Below, piece after piece: positions 34,670 through 43,358 of a stretch of DNA of 64,000 nt; the first letter of the stretch is position 1, and every line of letters starts with the position of its first letter. Position numbers and translations under genes: made by a program. The notes beneath the pieces are model-generated. The model was given only the letters and a program-made list of their open reading frames with translations, made no database searches and had not been told where the DNA came from. Origin of the DNA: Thermoleophilaceae bacterium (GTDB lineage: Bacteria > Actinomycetota > Thermoleophilia > Solirubrobacterales > Thermoleophilaceae); the NCBI GenBank assembly GCA_030447875.1, contig JAUJOA010000007.1, forward strand, positions 1 through 64,000, in the 5' to 3' direction.

Positions 34670-37111
34670 CTACGCCGGGTTGGCCGCGATCCGCTCGGGC
34701 GAGGGTCGCCCCGCCGCGCGGCGCCGCTTTGCCGGGGGGTGCTCCTCCTCGAGCGCCTCGCGGAGCACCGTGTCGATCGTGTCGACGAAGACGAAGTCGA
34801 TGTCACGCCGCAGGTGCGCAGGGATGTCCTCGAGATCCGGCTGATTGAGCTTCGGCGCGATGACTCGCCTCAGCTCCGCGCGCTGCGCGGCCAGCGCCTT
34901 CTCCTTGAGCCCGCCGATCGGCAGCACCTTCCCGGTGAGGGTGATCTCGCCCGTCATCGCCGTGTCCGAGCGAACCGCCCGCCCGGTCACGAGCGACACG
35001 AGCGCCGTGGCCATCGTGATGCCGGCGCTCGGGCCGTCCTTCGGGATGGCGCCGGCCGGCACGTGTACATGGATGTCGTGCGTGCTGAACCACTCCTCCG
35101 GGACCGACGGCCCCCATCGCCCGGCGTTCGCCTTCACATACGAGAGGGCGGCCGCGGCCGACTCCTTCATCACATCGCCGAGCTGGCCGGTGATCTGAAG
35201 CTTGCCCTCGCCGGGGAACGCCGTGGCCTCGACGAACAGCCGGTCGCCGCCGACGGGCGTCCACGCGAGCCCGGTCGCCACCCCCGGCTGGTCGGTGCGC
35301 CGCCGTACATCCGAGAGGAACTTGCGCCGGCCGAGCAGCTCCGTGACCTGCTTGGGCCGGATCATGCGCTTGCGGTTCTGCGCGCCCTCGGCCTGCCGGC
35401 GGGCCAGCTTGCGGCACACCGCGCCGATCTCGCGCTCGAGGTTGCGAACCCCCGCCTCGCGCGTGTAGCCGTCGATGATCAACCTCAGCGCCTCGTCGGA
35501 GAACTCGACCTTCGCGGGGTCGAGCCCGTTGCGCTCGATCTGGCGCCCGACCAGGTATCGCTTGGCGATCTGGAGCTTCTCCTCCTCCGTGTAGCCGGCG
35601 AGCTGGATCGTCTCCATGCGGTCGCGCAATGCACCGGGAACCGGCTCGAGCTGGTTGGCGGTCGTGATGAACATGACCTTCGAGAGGTCGAAGGGCAGAT
35701 CCAGGTAGTGGTCGCGGAAGCTCGAGTTCTGCTCGGGGTCGAGCACCTCGAGCATCGCGCTCGCCGGGTCGCCGCGGAAGTCGGCGCCCATCTTCTCGAT
35801 CTCGTCGATCATGACGACGGGGTTGTTGGACTCCGCGTCGCGCAGCGCCCGGATGATCGTGCCGGGCAGGGCGCCGATGTACGTGCGGCGGTGACCGCGG
35901 ATCTCGGACTCGTCGCGCACGCCTCCAACCGAGATGCGCTCGAACTTACGTCCCATCGCGCCGGCGATGGAGCGGCCGAGCGAGGTCTTCCCCACTCCCG
36001 GCGGACCGACGAAGCAGAGGATCGACGAGGGCGCGCCCGGATTCAGCTTCTGAACCGCGAGGAACTCGAGGATGCGGTCCTTCACCTTGTCGATGTCGTA
36101 GTGGTCACGATCGAGCGTGCGACGTGCCTTCTTCAGGTCCAGGTCGTCGTCGGTCGACTTCGACCACGGCAGGTCGACGATCCACTCGAGGTATGTCCGG
36201 ATCACGCCGTGCTCCGCCGACTGCGGGGGCAGCCGCTCGAAGCGGGTGAGCTCTCGTTCGGCCTGCCTGCGCGCGTGCCCAGGCAGCTCGGCTGACTCGA
36301 TGCGCTCGCGCAGCTCAGTCGCCTCGGCCTGCTGCTCGTCCACCTCGCCGAGCTCCTCCTGGATCGCTCGCAGCTGCTGCCGAAGGAAGTACTCGCGCTG
36401 CCCCTTCTCCATCTCCGATTGGACCTGCGACTGGATCCGTGAGCCGATCGAGATCAGCTCGAGCTCGCGCGCGAGGAGCTCCGACAGCCGCCGGAGGCGC
36501 TTCGCCAGGTCGCGCTGCTCGAGCAGCTCCTGCTTCTCCTCGGTCTTGATGCGCAGGGCTCCGGCGATCATGTGGGTCAGCTCGGCCGGGTCCTCCAGGT
36601 TCGCCACGGCGAGCTGGAGCTCCTCGGGCAGGTAGGGCACCTGCTCGATGATCTGCGTGAACGTGGATTGAACGCTGCGGGCGAGACCCTCGAGCTCCGA
36701 TGACGGCGACACGATGTCCGGCTCCTCGGCGATCGCCGCGACGAGGTAGGGCTCGGTGGTCACGAAGCTCTCGAGCCGCACACGCTGACCTCCCTGGACC
36801 AGGATCCGCAACGTGCCGTCGGGCACCTTCATCATTCGCGCGACGGTCCCGACGACGCCTATCCGGTAGAGGTCACCCGGTCCCGGCTCCTCGTTCTCGG
36901 CGTCGGTCGACGCCACCATCACGAGCGTCCGCTCGCCTCCCAGCACGTCGTTCACGAGCCGGACCGAGCGCTCCTGCCCAACGGCGAGCGGTATGAGCGT
37001 GTCCGGGAACGGAACGCTCTCTCTCAGGGGAAGGACGGGTAGCGCCGCCGGAAGGGCGCCGTCGCTCTTCGGCTCTCCCGCCCCGTCGAGCTGCGGAATC
37101 TCGACGCTCAC
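34670..37111 (-). CDS. lon: ATP-dependent protease Lon
   Basis: An 813-residue cytoplasmic AAA+ protease. N-terminal substrate-binding domain (LPVLPLRESVPFPDTLIPLA), coiled-coil region, ATPase with Walker A CFVGPPGVGKTSLGRSIA and Walker B VVMIDEIEKMGAD, sensor NQLEPVPGALRDRME, and the C-terminal S16 protease with catalytic Ser in PKDGPSAGITMATALVS and Lys in LPIGGLKEKALAAQRA. Start GTG 37111 overlaps the hsp20 stop (GTGA). Pairing with a small heat-shock protein suggests joint stress regulation. No HAIR or CIRCE operator was recognised upstream of hsp20. Confidence 0.97.
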   Translation of the reverse strand: MSVEIPQLDGAGEPKSDGALPAALPVLPLRESVPFPDTLIPLAVGQERSVRLVNDVLGGERTLVMVASTDAENEEPGPGDLYRIGVVGTVARMMKVPDGTLRILVQGGQRVRLESFVTTEPYLVAAIAEEPDIVSPSSELEGLARSVQSTFTQIIEQVPYLPEELQLAVANLEDPAELTHMIAGALRIKTEEKQELLEQRDLAKRLRRLSELLARELELISIGSRIQSQVQSEMEKGQREYFLRQQLRAIQEELGEVDEQQAEATELRERIESAELPGHARRQAERELTRFERLPPQSAEHGVIRTYLEWIVDLPWSKSTDDDLDLKKARRTLDRDHYDIDKVKDRILEFLAVQKLNPGAPSSILCFVGPPGVGKTSLGRSIAGAMGRKFERISVGGVRDESEIRGHRRTYIGALPGTIIRALRDAESNNPVVMIDEIEKMGADFRGDPASAMLEVLDPEQNSSFRDHYLDLPFDLSKVMFITTANQLEPVPGALRDRMETIQLAGYTEEEKLQIAKRYLVGRQIERNGLDPAKVEFSDEALRLIIDGYTREAGVRNLEREIGAVCRKLARRQAEGAQNRKRMIRPKQVTELLGRRKFLSDVRRRTDQPGVATGLAWTPVGGDRLFVEATAFPGEGKLQITGQLGDVMKESAAAALSYVKANAGRWGPSVPEEWFSTHDIHVHVPAGAIPKDGPSAGITMATALVSLVTGRAVRSDTAMTGEITLTGKVLPIGGLKEKALAAQRAELRRVIAPKLNQPDLEDIPAHLRRDIDFVFVDTIDTVLREALEEEHPPAKRRRAAGRPSPERIAANPA

Positions 37112-37554
37112 GCTTGGCCCGACTCGATCGGCACACGGCGTACGGCGTCGTCGGCCTGGGCGAGTGGGATCTCCACCCTGAGGATCCCGTCCTCATAGGT
37201 CGCTCGCGCCCGCTCCGCCACCACGTCGGCCCCGAGCTCCACGACGCGCCGGAAGGGGCCCCGCTCGATCTCGATCTGCTGGTAGAGGCGGCCGCCGGCG
37301 TCGGAGGAGCGGCGCTGTCCCGCGATGAGGAGCTGCCGCCCACGGATCTCGAGGCCGACCTCATCGATCCCGACGCCCGCCAGCTCCGCCTTCACGGTCG
37401 CAAGCGGCGGATCGCCGCAGTAGAAGACGTCCACGTGGGGTGAGAAGCCTCGCCGCGGGGCGAACCCGGTGCGCTCGAAGACGTCGCCGAACAGCTCGTC
37501 GATGTCCCGGCGCATCCGCTCGAAGTTGGCGAAGAGGTCCCTGTCCGGCGGCAC
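37108..37554 (-). CDS. Hsp20/alpha-crystallin small heat-shock protein
   Basis: The 148-residue protein has a short N-terminal arm (LFANFERMRRDIDELFGDVF) and the alpha-crystallin domain (PHVDVFYCGDPPLATVKAEL, VGLEIRGRQLLIAGQR, GPFRRVVELGADVVAERARA, YEDGILRVEIPLA). The C-terminal I-x-I/V-like tail is represented by RRVPIESGQA. It holds unfolded proteins for refolding or degradation. It is directly upstream of lon with overlapping start and stop codons, so translation is coupled. Confidence 0.9.
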   Translation of the reverse strand: MPPDRDLFANFERMRRDIDELFGDVFERTGFAPRRGFSPHVDVFYCGDPPLATVKAELAGVGIDEVGLEIRGRQLLIAGQRRSSDAGGRLYQQIEIERGPFRRVVELGADVVAERARATYEDGILRVEIPLAQADDAVRRVPIESGQA

Positions 37555-37582
37555 GTGCGAAGGGTAGCCCGGGCGGCCTTCG

Positions 37583-38377
37583 CTAAACCTCGAACACGGC
37601 CCCCTCGCGCGCGAACTCGACCGGTCCCTCGAAGCCAGCCGACGCCTCGGCGCGCGCCCAGAGCAGGTCGAGCTCGTCGGAGATGTGAGTGAGCACCAGC
37701 CGCTTGGCGCCGCCTGAGCGACCGTGCTCGCCGGCCTCCCGCGGCGTGAGATGACCGCGCATGCCGGTGCGCTCGGGGCGCGGCAGCGTGGCCTCGATGA
37801 TGAAGACGTCGGCCCCGTCGACGAAGTCGCTCAGGGTCTCGGTGGGTCCCGAGTCAGCGCCGAAGACTATGCGCCCGCTTCCCTTCGACGACGAGACGCA
37901 GATCGCGTATGTCTCCTTGAAGTGCGGCACCGCCCGGAAGACGAACCGGAGCGATCCCACCTCGGGCCGCGAGTCCTGTCCGTACTCCTCGAGTGCGAAG
38001 GCGTTGTCGATCAAGTCGTCGTTGCCCCAGGCGCCGACCACCTGGCGGAACGTCGCGCCGGCCTCCGGCGGAGCGATCAGTCGCGGTCGCGCCGGCTCGT
38101 CCGTGCCGGCCCAGCGGTCGACCGCAACCGGCTGCTGGCGAGGCGCGTAGGTGAGCGCGTATGAGTAGGGAACGAGGTCGAGGAAGTGGTCGGCGTGAAG
38201 GTGCGAGATGAGCACGGCGTCCACGCGCGTGTAGTCGCGGAAGCGGCGAAGCTTGGAGAAGACGCCGTTCCCGCAGTCGATCAGGACGGAGGTGTCACCG
38301 TCCTCGACCAGGTAGCCCGAGCAGGCGCCGTCGGCATCCTGCCATGAGGGCGACTTGCCGAGGACCGTCAGCCGCAT
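37583..38377 (-). CDS. MBL-fold metallohydrolase (RNase Z-like)
   Basis: A 264-residue protein. The metal-binding HxHxDH is in VLISHLHADHFLDLVPYSYA, a third ligand region FRAVPHFKETYAIC, a further Asp in GRIVFGADSGPTETL, and HLTPREAGEHGRSGGAKRLV plus LTHIS complete the set. The opening MRLTVLGKSPSWQDADGACS GYLVEDG is typical of the RNase Z-like branch annotated as cyclic-nucleotide or tRNA-processing hydrolases. Without the tRNase Z exosite a different substrate is likely. It lies just upstream of hsp20-lon on the same strand. Confidence 0.85.
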   Translation of the reverse strand: MRLTVLGKSPSWQDADGACSGYLVEDGDTSVLIDCGNGVFSKLRRFRDYTRVDAVLISHLHADHFLDLVPYSYALTYAPRQQPVAVDRWAGTDEPARPRLIAPPEAGATFRQVVGAWGNDDLIDNAFALEEYGQDSRPEVGSLRFVFRAVPHFKETYAICVSSSKGSGRIVFGADSGPTETLSDFVDGADVFIIEATLPRPERTGMRGHLTPREAGEHGRSGGAKRLVLTHISDELDLLWARAEASAGFEGPVEFAREGAVFEV

Positions 38378-38448
38378 TCGCGGACTCTATCCCGAAGCGC
38401 ATGGGGCATCCCCGCTTCCGTCGAGCACGACGCCGGGTCGCCTTCCGG

Positions 38449-38640
38449 CTAACGAGGCGGCGGAAAGGCGTAAGCGGTGCGGGTGCGCTCCGTGCGGAAG
38501 ACAAACGCGAGCTGTCGCTCGGGCACCAGGCCGCGCTCGGCTGACCGGAAGGTCGGACAGGGCTTTGACAGGTCGAGGGCACAGAGCATGTTCTTGCGGA
38601 AGTAGCAGTCGTCGCAGGTGATGCTCTTCGCCTTTGCCAT
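38449..38640 (-). CDS. small cysteine-rich hypothetical protein
   Basis: The 63-residue protein from ATG 38640 reads MAKAKSITCDDCYFRKNMLC ALDLSKPCPTFRS and then a basic tail. Four cysteines (CDDC, then C at 20 and 28) could bind zinc or an iron-sulfur cluster. The clean Cys spacing and the ATG favour a real gene. I cannot assign function. It lies between the MBL hydrolase and msrB, all on the minus strand. Confidence 0.6.
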   Translation of the reverse strand: MAKAKSITCDDCYFRKNMLCALDLSKPCPTFRSAERGLVPERQLAFVFRTERTRTAYAFPPPR

Positions 38641-38720
38641 ATCCGTGTCGAGCCTCCGTGGTGGTGTCCTTGCGCCGCGGGGCATCTTGCACGAACGGTG
38701 TCGCGTTGGCGACCCCGGTT

Positions 38721-38766
38721 GACGCAAATGGCGTCTTTTCGTCGACCCTGCAATCTGCAGGGTTTT
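38721..38766 (+). terminator. two tandem terminator-like hairpins on the plus strand
   Basis: GACGC-AAATG-GCGTC followed by TTTT (38721-38739), then CCCTGCA-ATC-TGCAGGG followed by TTTT (38746-38766). Both have the stem plus T-tract layout of intrinsic terminators reading in the plus direction, yet no plus-strand gene precedes them. They may end a small RNA or antisense transcript. Confidence 0.5.
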
Positions 38767-38871
38767 CCGTCGCGCCCGCCGAAGCCTGCCGGTCTTTGCG
38801 GTCTTTCCTCCCCGTCCGGAGGGGGCGAGTTCCGAGCCGGCTTCAGCCGGACGCGGCGACGACCTTCGGAG

Positions 38872-39270
38872 CTACGACTTCGCGTCGAGGTCCAGCGCGC
38901 AGGAGTTGATGCAGTACCGCTGACCGGTGGGAGCCGGGCCGTCATCGAAGACGTGGCCAAGGTGCGAGTCGCAGGTCGCGCACACCACCTCGGTCCGCCG
39001 CATGAAGAGGCTCTTGTCGGACCGCAGCTCGACGTTCTCAGAGTTGGCGACGTCGGTGAAGCTCGGCCAACCGGTACCCGAGTCGAACTTCGTGTCCGAG
39101 CTGAACAGCTCGGTGCCGCACGCGGCGCACCGGTACATGCCGTCTTCCTTGCTCTGCACGTACTTTCCGGCGAACGGCCGCTCCGTGCCGTGCTTTCGGA
39201 GCACCTCGTACTGCTCAGGAGTGAGCTCCTCGCGCCACTCCGCGTCCGTCTTCGTCACCTTCGTGCTCAT
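38872..39270 (-). CDS. msrB: peptide-methionine (R)-S-oxide reductase MsrB
   Basis: MsrB reduces methionine-R-sulfoxide in proteins. The 132-residue protein has [40 protein letters not shown] (first zinc CxxC), [25 protein letters not shown] (second CxxC) and the catalytic [13 protein letters not shown], with Cys in RYCIN. An extra Cys three residues later replaces the usual Ala/Ser and could act in resolution. ATG 39270 follows a GAGGTGGC-type ribosome-binding site. The long upstream frame is not coding. It is divergent from the NmrA-like gene. Confidence 0.94.
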   Translation of the reverse strand: MSTKVTKTDAEWREELTPEQYEVLRKHGTERPFAGKYVQSKEDGMYRCAACGTELFSSDTKFDSGTGWPSFTDVANSENVELRSDKSLFMRRTEVVCATCDSHLGHVFDDGPAPTGQRYCINSCALDLDAKS

Positions 39271-39425
39271 TGAGCCACCTCCGCGTCGGTCTGCGCGCGC
39301 ACGCCCGATGGCGCGGCACCTCTCCAAGCCTACGCGTCGGGAGTTACGAGACCCTGACGCCGCGCGGCCTCCGCGACCCTTGGCCGTCTGCGAGCCAGGT
39401 TTCGCCCGCTGGGCAACCGTGAACA

Positions 39426-40364
39426 ATGGCCCTCGCCATGGAACTCGTGACCGGAGCCAGCGGATATGTCGGAGGCCTGCTCGTGGATCGACTCGTCCGC
39501 GACGGGCGCGAGGTTCGCGCCTTGGCGCGCGACCCGGCACGCGTCGAGCCGCGGACCGGAGTCGAGCTCGTGAGGGGCGACCTCCTACGCGGCCGCGGAT
39601 TGCGACGCGCGCTCGACGGATGCTCCACCGCCTACTACCTGGTGCACTCGATGGAGGCGGCCGGGTCGAACGGCGGCGCCGGCGACTTCGCGAGCCGCGA
39701 CCGCCGTGCGGCCCGCAACTTCGCCCGTGCCGCCCGTGCGGCAGGCGTGTCCCGCATCGTGTACCTCGGGGGGCTCGTGCCCGCCGGCGGACCGCGCTCA
39801 CCGCACCTGGCCTCTCGCCTCGAGGTCGAGGAGATCCTGCTGGATGCCCTGCCGCGATCAACCGCTCTGCGCGCATCGATCCTGATCGGAGCGCGCTCCT
39901 CGTCGTTCCGGATCCTCGTTCGGCTGGTGGAGCGCCTGCGCTTCCTGCCCCTGCCCTCCTGGCGTCGGAATCGGACGCAGCCGATCGACGAGCGCGACGC
40001 CGTGGAGTATCTCGCCCGCAGCCTGGAGACGCGCGGCGCGGAAGGGCGCTCGCTCGACATCGGCGGCCCGGACGTGCTCTCGTACGCGGAGATGATCAAG
40101 CGAATTGCCGACCTGATGGGTGTCGCGCGCACGCCCGTCGGCCTCGGCCTCTCGCAGACGCCGTCCGCGAGCGCCGTGGTGAGCGCCCTCACCAATCAGC
40201 CGGTCGACCTCGTGCGCCCGCTCATGGAGAGCCTCGAGCACGACCTCCTGCCGCGCGACGAGGAGGCTCGCTCGATCTATCGACTCCGTCCCCGCCGGTT
40301 CGACCGCGCGGTCGAGCACGCCCTCCGGGACTGGGAGTCGCGGGAGGCGCTGGCGGCGCGATGA
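39426..40364 (+). CDS. NAD(P)-binding NmrA/SDR-like protein
   Basis: A 312-residue atypical short-chain dehydrogenase family protein. The Rossmann motif is [20 protein letters not shown], with ALARDPARV at the end of beta-2 suggesting NADP preference. [20 protein letters not shown] lacks the usual YxxxK, and [19 protein letters not shown] is the family's middle segment. The C-terminal [20 protein letters not shown] supports the family seen next to SRPBCC proteins. A start at 39438 (MELVTG) is equally possible. Its stop overlaps the start of the next gene (ATGA), indicating a two-gene operon. Confidence 0.8.
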   Translation: MALAMELVTGASGYVGGLLVDRLVRDGREVRALARDPARVEPRTGVELVRGDLLRGRGLRRALDGCSTAYYLVHSMEAAGSNGGAGDFASRDRRAARNFARAARAAGVSRIVYLGGLVPAGGPRSPHLASRLEVEEILLDALPRSTALRASILIGARSSSFRILVRLVERLRFLPLPSWRRNRTQPIDERDAVEYLARSLETRGAEGRSLDIGGPDVLSYAEMIKRIADLMGVARTPVGLGLSQTPSASAVVSALTNQPVDLVRPLMESLEHDLLPRDEEARSIYRLRPRRFDRAVEHALRDWESREALAAR

Positions 40365-40798
40365 AGGTCGAGCGCTCGATCGAGATCGCAGCTACCCCCG
40401 AGGAGGTCTACCGCGTCGTGATGGACCCCGGCCGACTGGGCGACTGGGTCTCGATTCACGAGGAGCTCCAGGACGCCCCCGGCGGGGAGCTGGCAGCGGG
40501 GTCGAAGCTGACGCAGTGCCTGAAGGTCGCCGGGCAGACGTTCACCGTTCGCTGGACCGTCGCCGAGGACGACTGCCCGAACCGCGTCGTCTGGGAGGGC
40601 CAGGGGCCCGTAAGCACCAAGGCGAGGGTGATCTACGACTTCACGAAGAACGGCAGGGCCACGACCTTCTGCTACCTCAACGAGTACGAGCTGCCCGGCG
40701 GCATAGCCGGCAAGCTGGCCGGCCGCGCCGTCGCCGGAGCAGCCGGCCGCGAGACCGAGAAGTCCCTGGAGCGCCTCAAAGCCCTGCTAGAGCACTAG
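40361..40798 (+). CDS. SRPBCC/polyketide cyclase-like protein
   Basis: A 145-residue START/SRPBCC-fold protein: [36 protein letters not shown], then VAGQTFTVRWTVAEDDCPNR and VVWEGQGPVSTKARVIYDFT, ending in a helix EKSLERLKALLEH. The fold has a hydrophobic ligand cavity. The ligand is unknown. Translation is coupled to the NmrA-like gene upstream, so the two probably act on the same lipid-like or aromatic compound. It converges with mdh. Confidence 0.85.
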   Translation: MKVERSIEIAATPEEVYRVVMDPGRLGDWVSIHEELQDAPGGELAAGSKLTQCLKVAGQTFTVRWTVAEDDCPNRVVWEGQGPVSTKARVIYDFTKNGRATTFCYLNEYELPGGIAGKLAGRAVAGAAGRETEKSLERLKALLEH

Positions 40799-40827
40799 GG
40801 CGAGGGTCGAGAGGCCCCCGGAGCTCC

Positions 40828-41760
40828 CTACCCCAGGGCGGCCATAGCTTCGACCAGCTCGCTGACCGCACCAGCCGACTTCTGGAGCTCCTCCTTTTCA
40901 CGGTCCGCCAAGTCGATCTCGACGATCTCCTCGACCCCGTCCCTGCCGAGCCTCACGGGCACCCCGACGAACAGCCCGTCCACCCCGTACTCACCCTGGC
41001 ACAGGGCCGCGCACGGAAGGACCCGCTTCTGGTCGAAGATGATCGAGTCGATCATCTCCGCCGTCGCCGCCGACGGCGCGTAGAAGGCCGAGCCCTTCTG
41101 GAGCAGCTTCCCGACCTCAGCGCCCCCACCGCGCGTGCGCTGAACGATCTCTTCGAGGCGGTCGTCGGATAGCCTCTGGCTCACGGGAACCCCCGCGACG
41201 CTCGTGTAGCTCACGACGGGCACCATCGTGTCGCCGTGGCCGCCGAGCACGAAACCGGTCACATCGCGGACTGAGACGCCGAGCTCCCAGGCGAGGAAGG
41301 TCCGAAAGCGAGCGGAGTCGAGGATCCCGGCCATCCCGATCAGGCGGTGGCGCGGAAAGCTCGTGACATCCGCGGCGACGTGGCACATGGCGTCGAGCGG
41401 GTTGGTGACGACGATGACGACGGCGTCGGGCGAGCGGTCGGCCACCTCCTTGCAGACACTGCCCACGATCCCCTTGTTCGTCTCGAGCAGATCGTCGCGG
41501 CTCATACCCGGCTTGCGTGGCGAGCCGGATGTGATGACCACTATCTCCGATCCGGCGGTCTCCTCATAACCGTTGGTTCCGACTACGTTCGGCTCGTAGC
41601 CGACGACGGGGCCCGACTGGTTCATGTCGAGTGCCTTACCCTGAGGCAGGCCCTCCACGATGTCCACCAGCACCACGTTGGCATAGTCACGTTCAGCGAG
41701 TCTCTGTGCTGTTGTCGCACCGACGTTACCTGCACCTACTACAGTTATCTTCGTACGCAT
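40828..41760 (-). CDS. mdh: malate dehydrogenase (LDH-like type)
   Basis: A 310-residue enzyme that interconverts malate and oxaloacetate with NAD+. The NAD motif is [20 protein letters not shown] with an acidic residue after beta-2 (VVLVDIVEG). The substrate-specificity loop [13 protein letters not shown] carries Arg where lactate dehydrogenases have Gln, so malate is the likely substrate. Catalytic [15 protein letters not shown] has the His. ATG 41760 is close to the divergent DNA-binding protein, leaving 25 bases between starts. With icd and sdhABE nearby it completes a local TCA group. Confidence 0.95.
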   Translation of the reverse strand: MRTKITVVGAGNVGATTAQRLAERDYANVVLVDIVEGLPQGKALDMNQSGPVVGYEPNVVGTNGYEETAGSEIVVITSGSPRKPGMSRDDLLETNKGIVGSVCKEVADRSPDAVVIVVTNPLDAMCHVAADVTSFPRHRLIGMAGILDSARFRTFLAWELGVSVRDVTGFVLGGHGDTMVPVVSYTSVAGVPVSQRLSDDRLEEIVQRTRGGGAEVGKLLQKGSAFYAPSAATAEMIDSIIFDQKRVLPCAALCQGEYGVDGLFVGVPVRLGRDGVEEIVEIDLADREKEELQKSAGAVSELVEAMAALG

Positions 41761-41785
41761 CGATTCACCTCACACTAGGAGTGTC

Positions 41786-42148
41786 ATGGCCGATTTCTTG
41801 GATCAAACCCGAACGGATATCGACAACCGACTCAAGGAGCTGCGGCCGCTCCACGAGGAGTACCTTAAGCTGGAACGCGCGAAGGCGGCTCTCGACGGGA
41901 TCGAGACGCGGCGCGGCCCGGGCCGCCCGCGCGGGTCCGGGAGCGCGCGGAGACGTCGCCGGCGCCGCAGCGGCGGCACGCGGGCGGACGAGGCGCTTCA
42001 GGCCGTCCGCCAGAACCCGGGCGCCACGGTCGGCCAGCTCGCCGAGCAGCTCGGCGTCAAGCAGAAGAACTACCTGTACCGAGTGATGAACGGACTCGAG
42101 AGCGATGGCGCCGTTCGGAAGGAAGGGCGCGGCTACGTGGCCGCCTGA
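41786..42148 (+). CDS. small winged-helix DNA-binding protein with coiled-coil head
   Basis: The 120-residue protein starts MADFLDQTRTDIDNRLKELR with a helical coiled-coil part (about 1-45), a very basic AT-hook-like linker (RRGPGRPRGSGSARRRRRRR) and a C-terminal winged-helix module (NPGATVGQLAEQLGVKQKNY, LYRVMNGLESDGAVRKEGRG). The GRPRG core is typical of minor-groove binding. A nucleoid or local regulatory role is likely. It is divergent from mdh with AGGAG before the ATG and might regulate the TCA genes around it, which is inference. Confidence 0.75.
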   Translation: MADFLDQTRTDIDNRLKELRPLHEEYLKLERAKAALDGIETRRGPGRPRGSGSARRRRRRRSGGTRADEALQAVRQNPGATVGQLAEQLGVKQKNYLYRVMNGLESDGAVRKEGRGYVAA

Positions 42149-42160
42149 GGCGCCGATGCG

Positions 42161-43264
42161 TCACGGGTGGCCCGCCGCGGCGCCGTTCATCCTGGCGATC
42201 ACGGCGTCGGCCACGTCCGAGGTGCCGACCGCGGTCGGGTCGTCGCGCGTGGGCTTCATGTCGTAGGTCACCGACTCGCCCTCGCGGATCACGTCGGCGA
42301 TGGCCTGCTCGAGCCGGTCGGCGGCCTCGCGTTCGTCGATGTGGCGGAGGAGCATCACGCCCGAGAGCATCAGCGCCATCGGGTTCACCTTGTTCTGGCC
42401 CTTGTACTTCGGGGCCGAGCCGTGCACCGCCTCGAATACCGCGTAGTCGTCCCCGATGTTCGCGCCCGGGGCCACCCCCAGGCCGCCGATCAATCCCGCC
42501 CCCAGGTCGGAGACGATGTCACCGTAGAGGTTCGGAAGCACGATTACGTCGTACTCCTCCGGCCGTGACACCAACTGATTGCACAGGTTGTCCACGATCC
42601 GGTCCTCGAACTCCACGTCCGGATACTCCTGCTCGGCAACCTCGCGCGCCGTGGCGAGGAACAGGCCATCCGTGAACTTCATGATGTTCGCCTTGTGCAC
42701 AACAGTTACCTTCGAGCGACCGTACGCCTTCGCGTACTCGAACGCCTCGCGGACGATTCGCTTGGTGCCGTAGACGGATATCGGCTTGATCGAGACGCCG
42801 ATGTCCTCGCGAAGCGCCGTGCCCTCGCTCTCCTCGATGAACGCGCGGAGGTCCGCCGTCGACTGGTCACCCAGCTCGTACTCCACGCCGGCGTACAGGT
42901 CCTCGTGATTCTCGCGGACGACCACTATGTCGGTCTCCGGAAAGCGCGTCCGGACGCCCTCGTAGGACTTGCAGGGGCGAAGGCAGGCGTACAGGTCAAG
43001 CTCCTTGCGCAGCGCCACGTTGATGGAGCGGAAGCCGGAGCCGACCGGGGTGGTGACCGGCCCCTTGATCGCCAGCCCGCGCTCCCTGACCGAGTCGAGG
43101 ACGCGGTCGGGCAGCGGCGTGCCCTCCTCCTCATAGACATCCGCCCCGGCGCTCTGCCAGTCCCACTCGAACTGGATCCCGGTGCCCTCGAGCACGCGGC
43201 GCACGGCCTCGGAGATCTCGGGGCCGGTGCCGTCGCCGGGGATGAAAGTCACGCGGTGTGCCAA
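42161..43264 (-). CDS. icd: isocitrate dehydrogenase (isocitrate/isopropylmalate dehydrogenase family)
   Basis: A 367-residue decarboxylating dehydrogenase. Substrate-binding FRSINVALRKELDLYACLRP contains the Ser, Asn and Arg residues typical of isocitrate binding, and VVVRENHEDLYAGVEYELG follows. Metal-binding Asp residues are in IVLPNLYGDIVSDLGAGLIG. The cofactor loop HGSAPKYKGQNKVNP has Lys-Tyr and Val at the positions that favour NADP in E. coli Icd, so NADP+ use is likely, although the size is closer to NAD-dependent enzymes. It converges with the DNA-binding protein gene and is divergent from the M50 protease. Confidence 0.92.
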   Translation of the reverse strand: MAHRVTFIPGDGTGPEISEAVRRVLEGTGIQFEWDWQSAGADVYEEEGTPLPDRVLDSVRERGLAIKGPVTTPVGSGFRSINVALRKELDLYACLRPCKSYEGVRTRFPETDIVVVRENHEDLYAGVEYELGDQSTADLRAFIEESEGTALREDIGVSIKPISVYGTKRIVREAFEYAKAYGRSKVTVVHKANIMKFTDGLFLATAREVAEQEYPDVEFEDRIVDNLCNQLVSRPEEYDVIVLPNLYGDIVSDLGAGLIGGLGVAPGANIGDDYAVFEAVHGSAPKYKGQNKVNPMALMLSGVMLLRHIDEREAADRLEQAIADVIREGESVTYDMKPTRDDPTAVGTSDVADAVIARMNGAAAGHP

Positions 43265-43358
43265 GGCTGCTTCCTTTCGGTCTCTCGCCTGCTGGGGCGC
43301 GGATTATGGCCTGCGCGTTCCGGTGGGGGCCGGTCGGACCGTGTGAGACGATGAATCC

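Noticed and set aside
38872-39270. MsrB as a selenoprotein
   Set aside because: The catalytic position is a normal Cys codon and no in-frame TGA is present.
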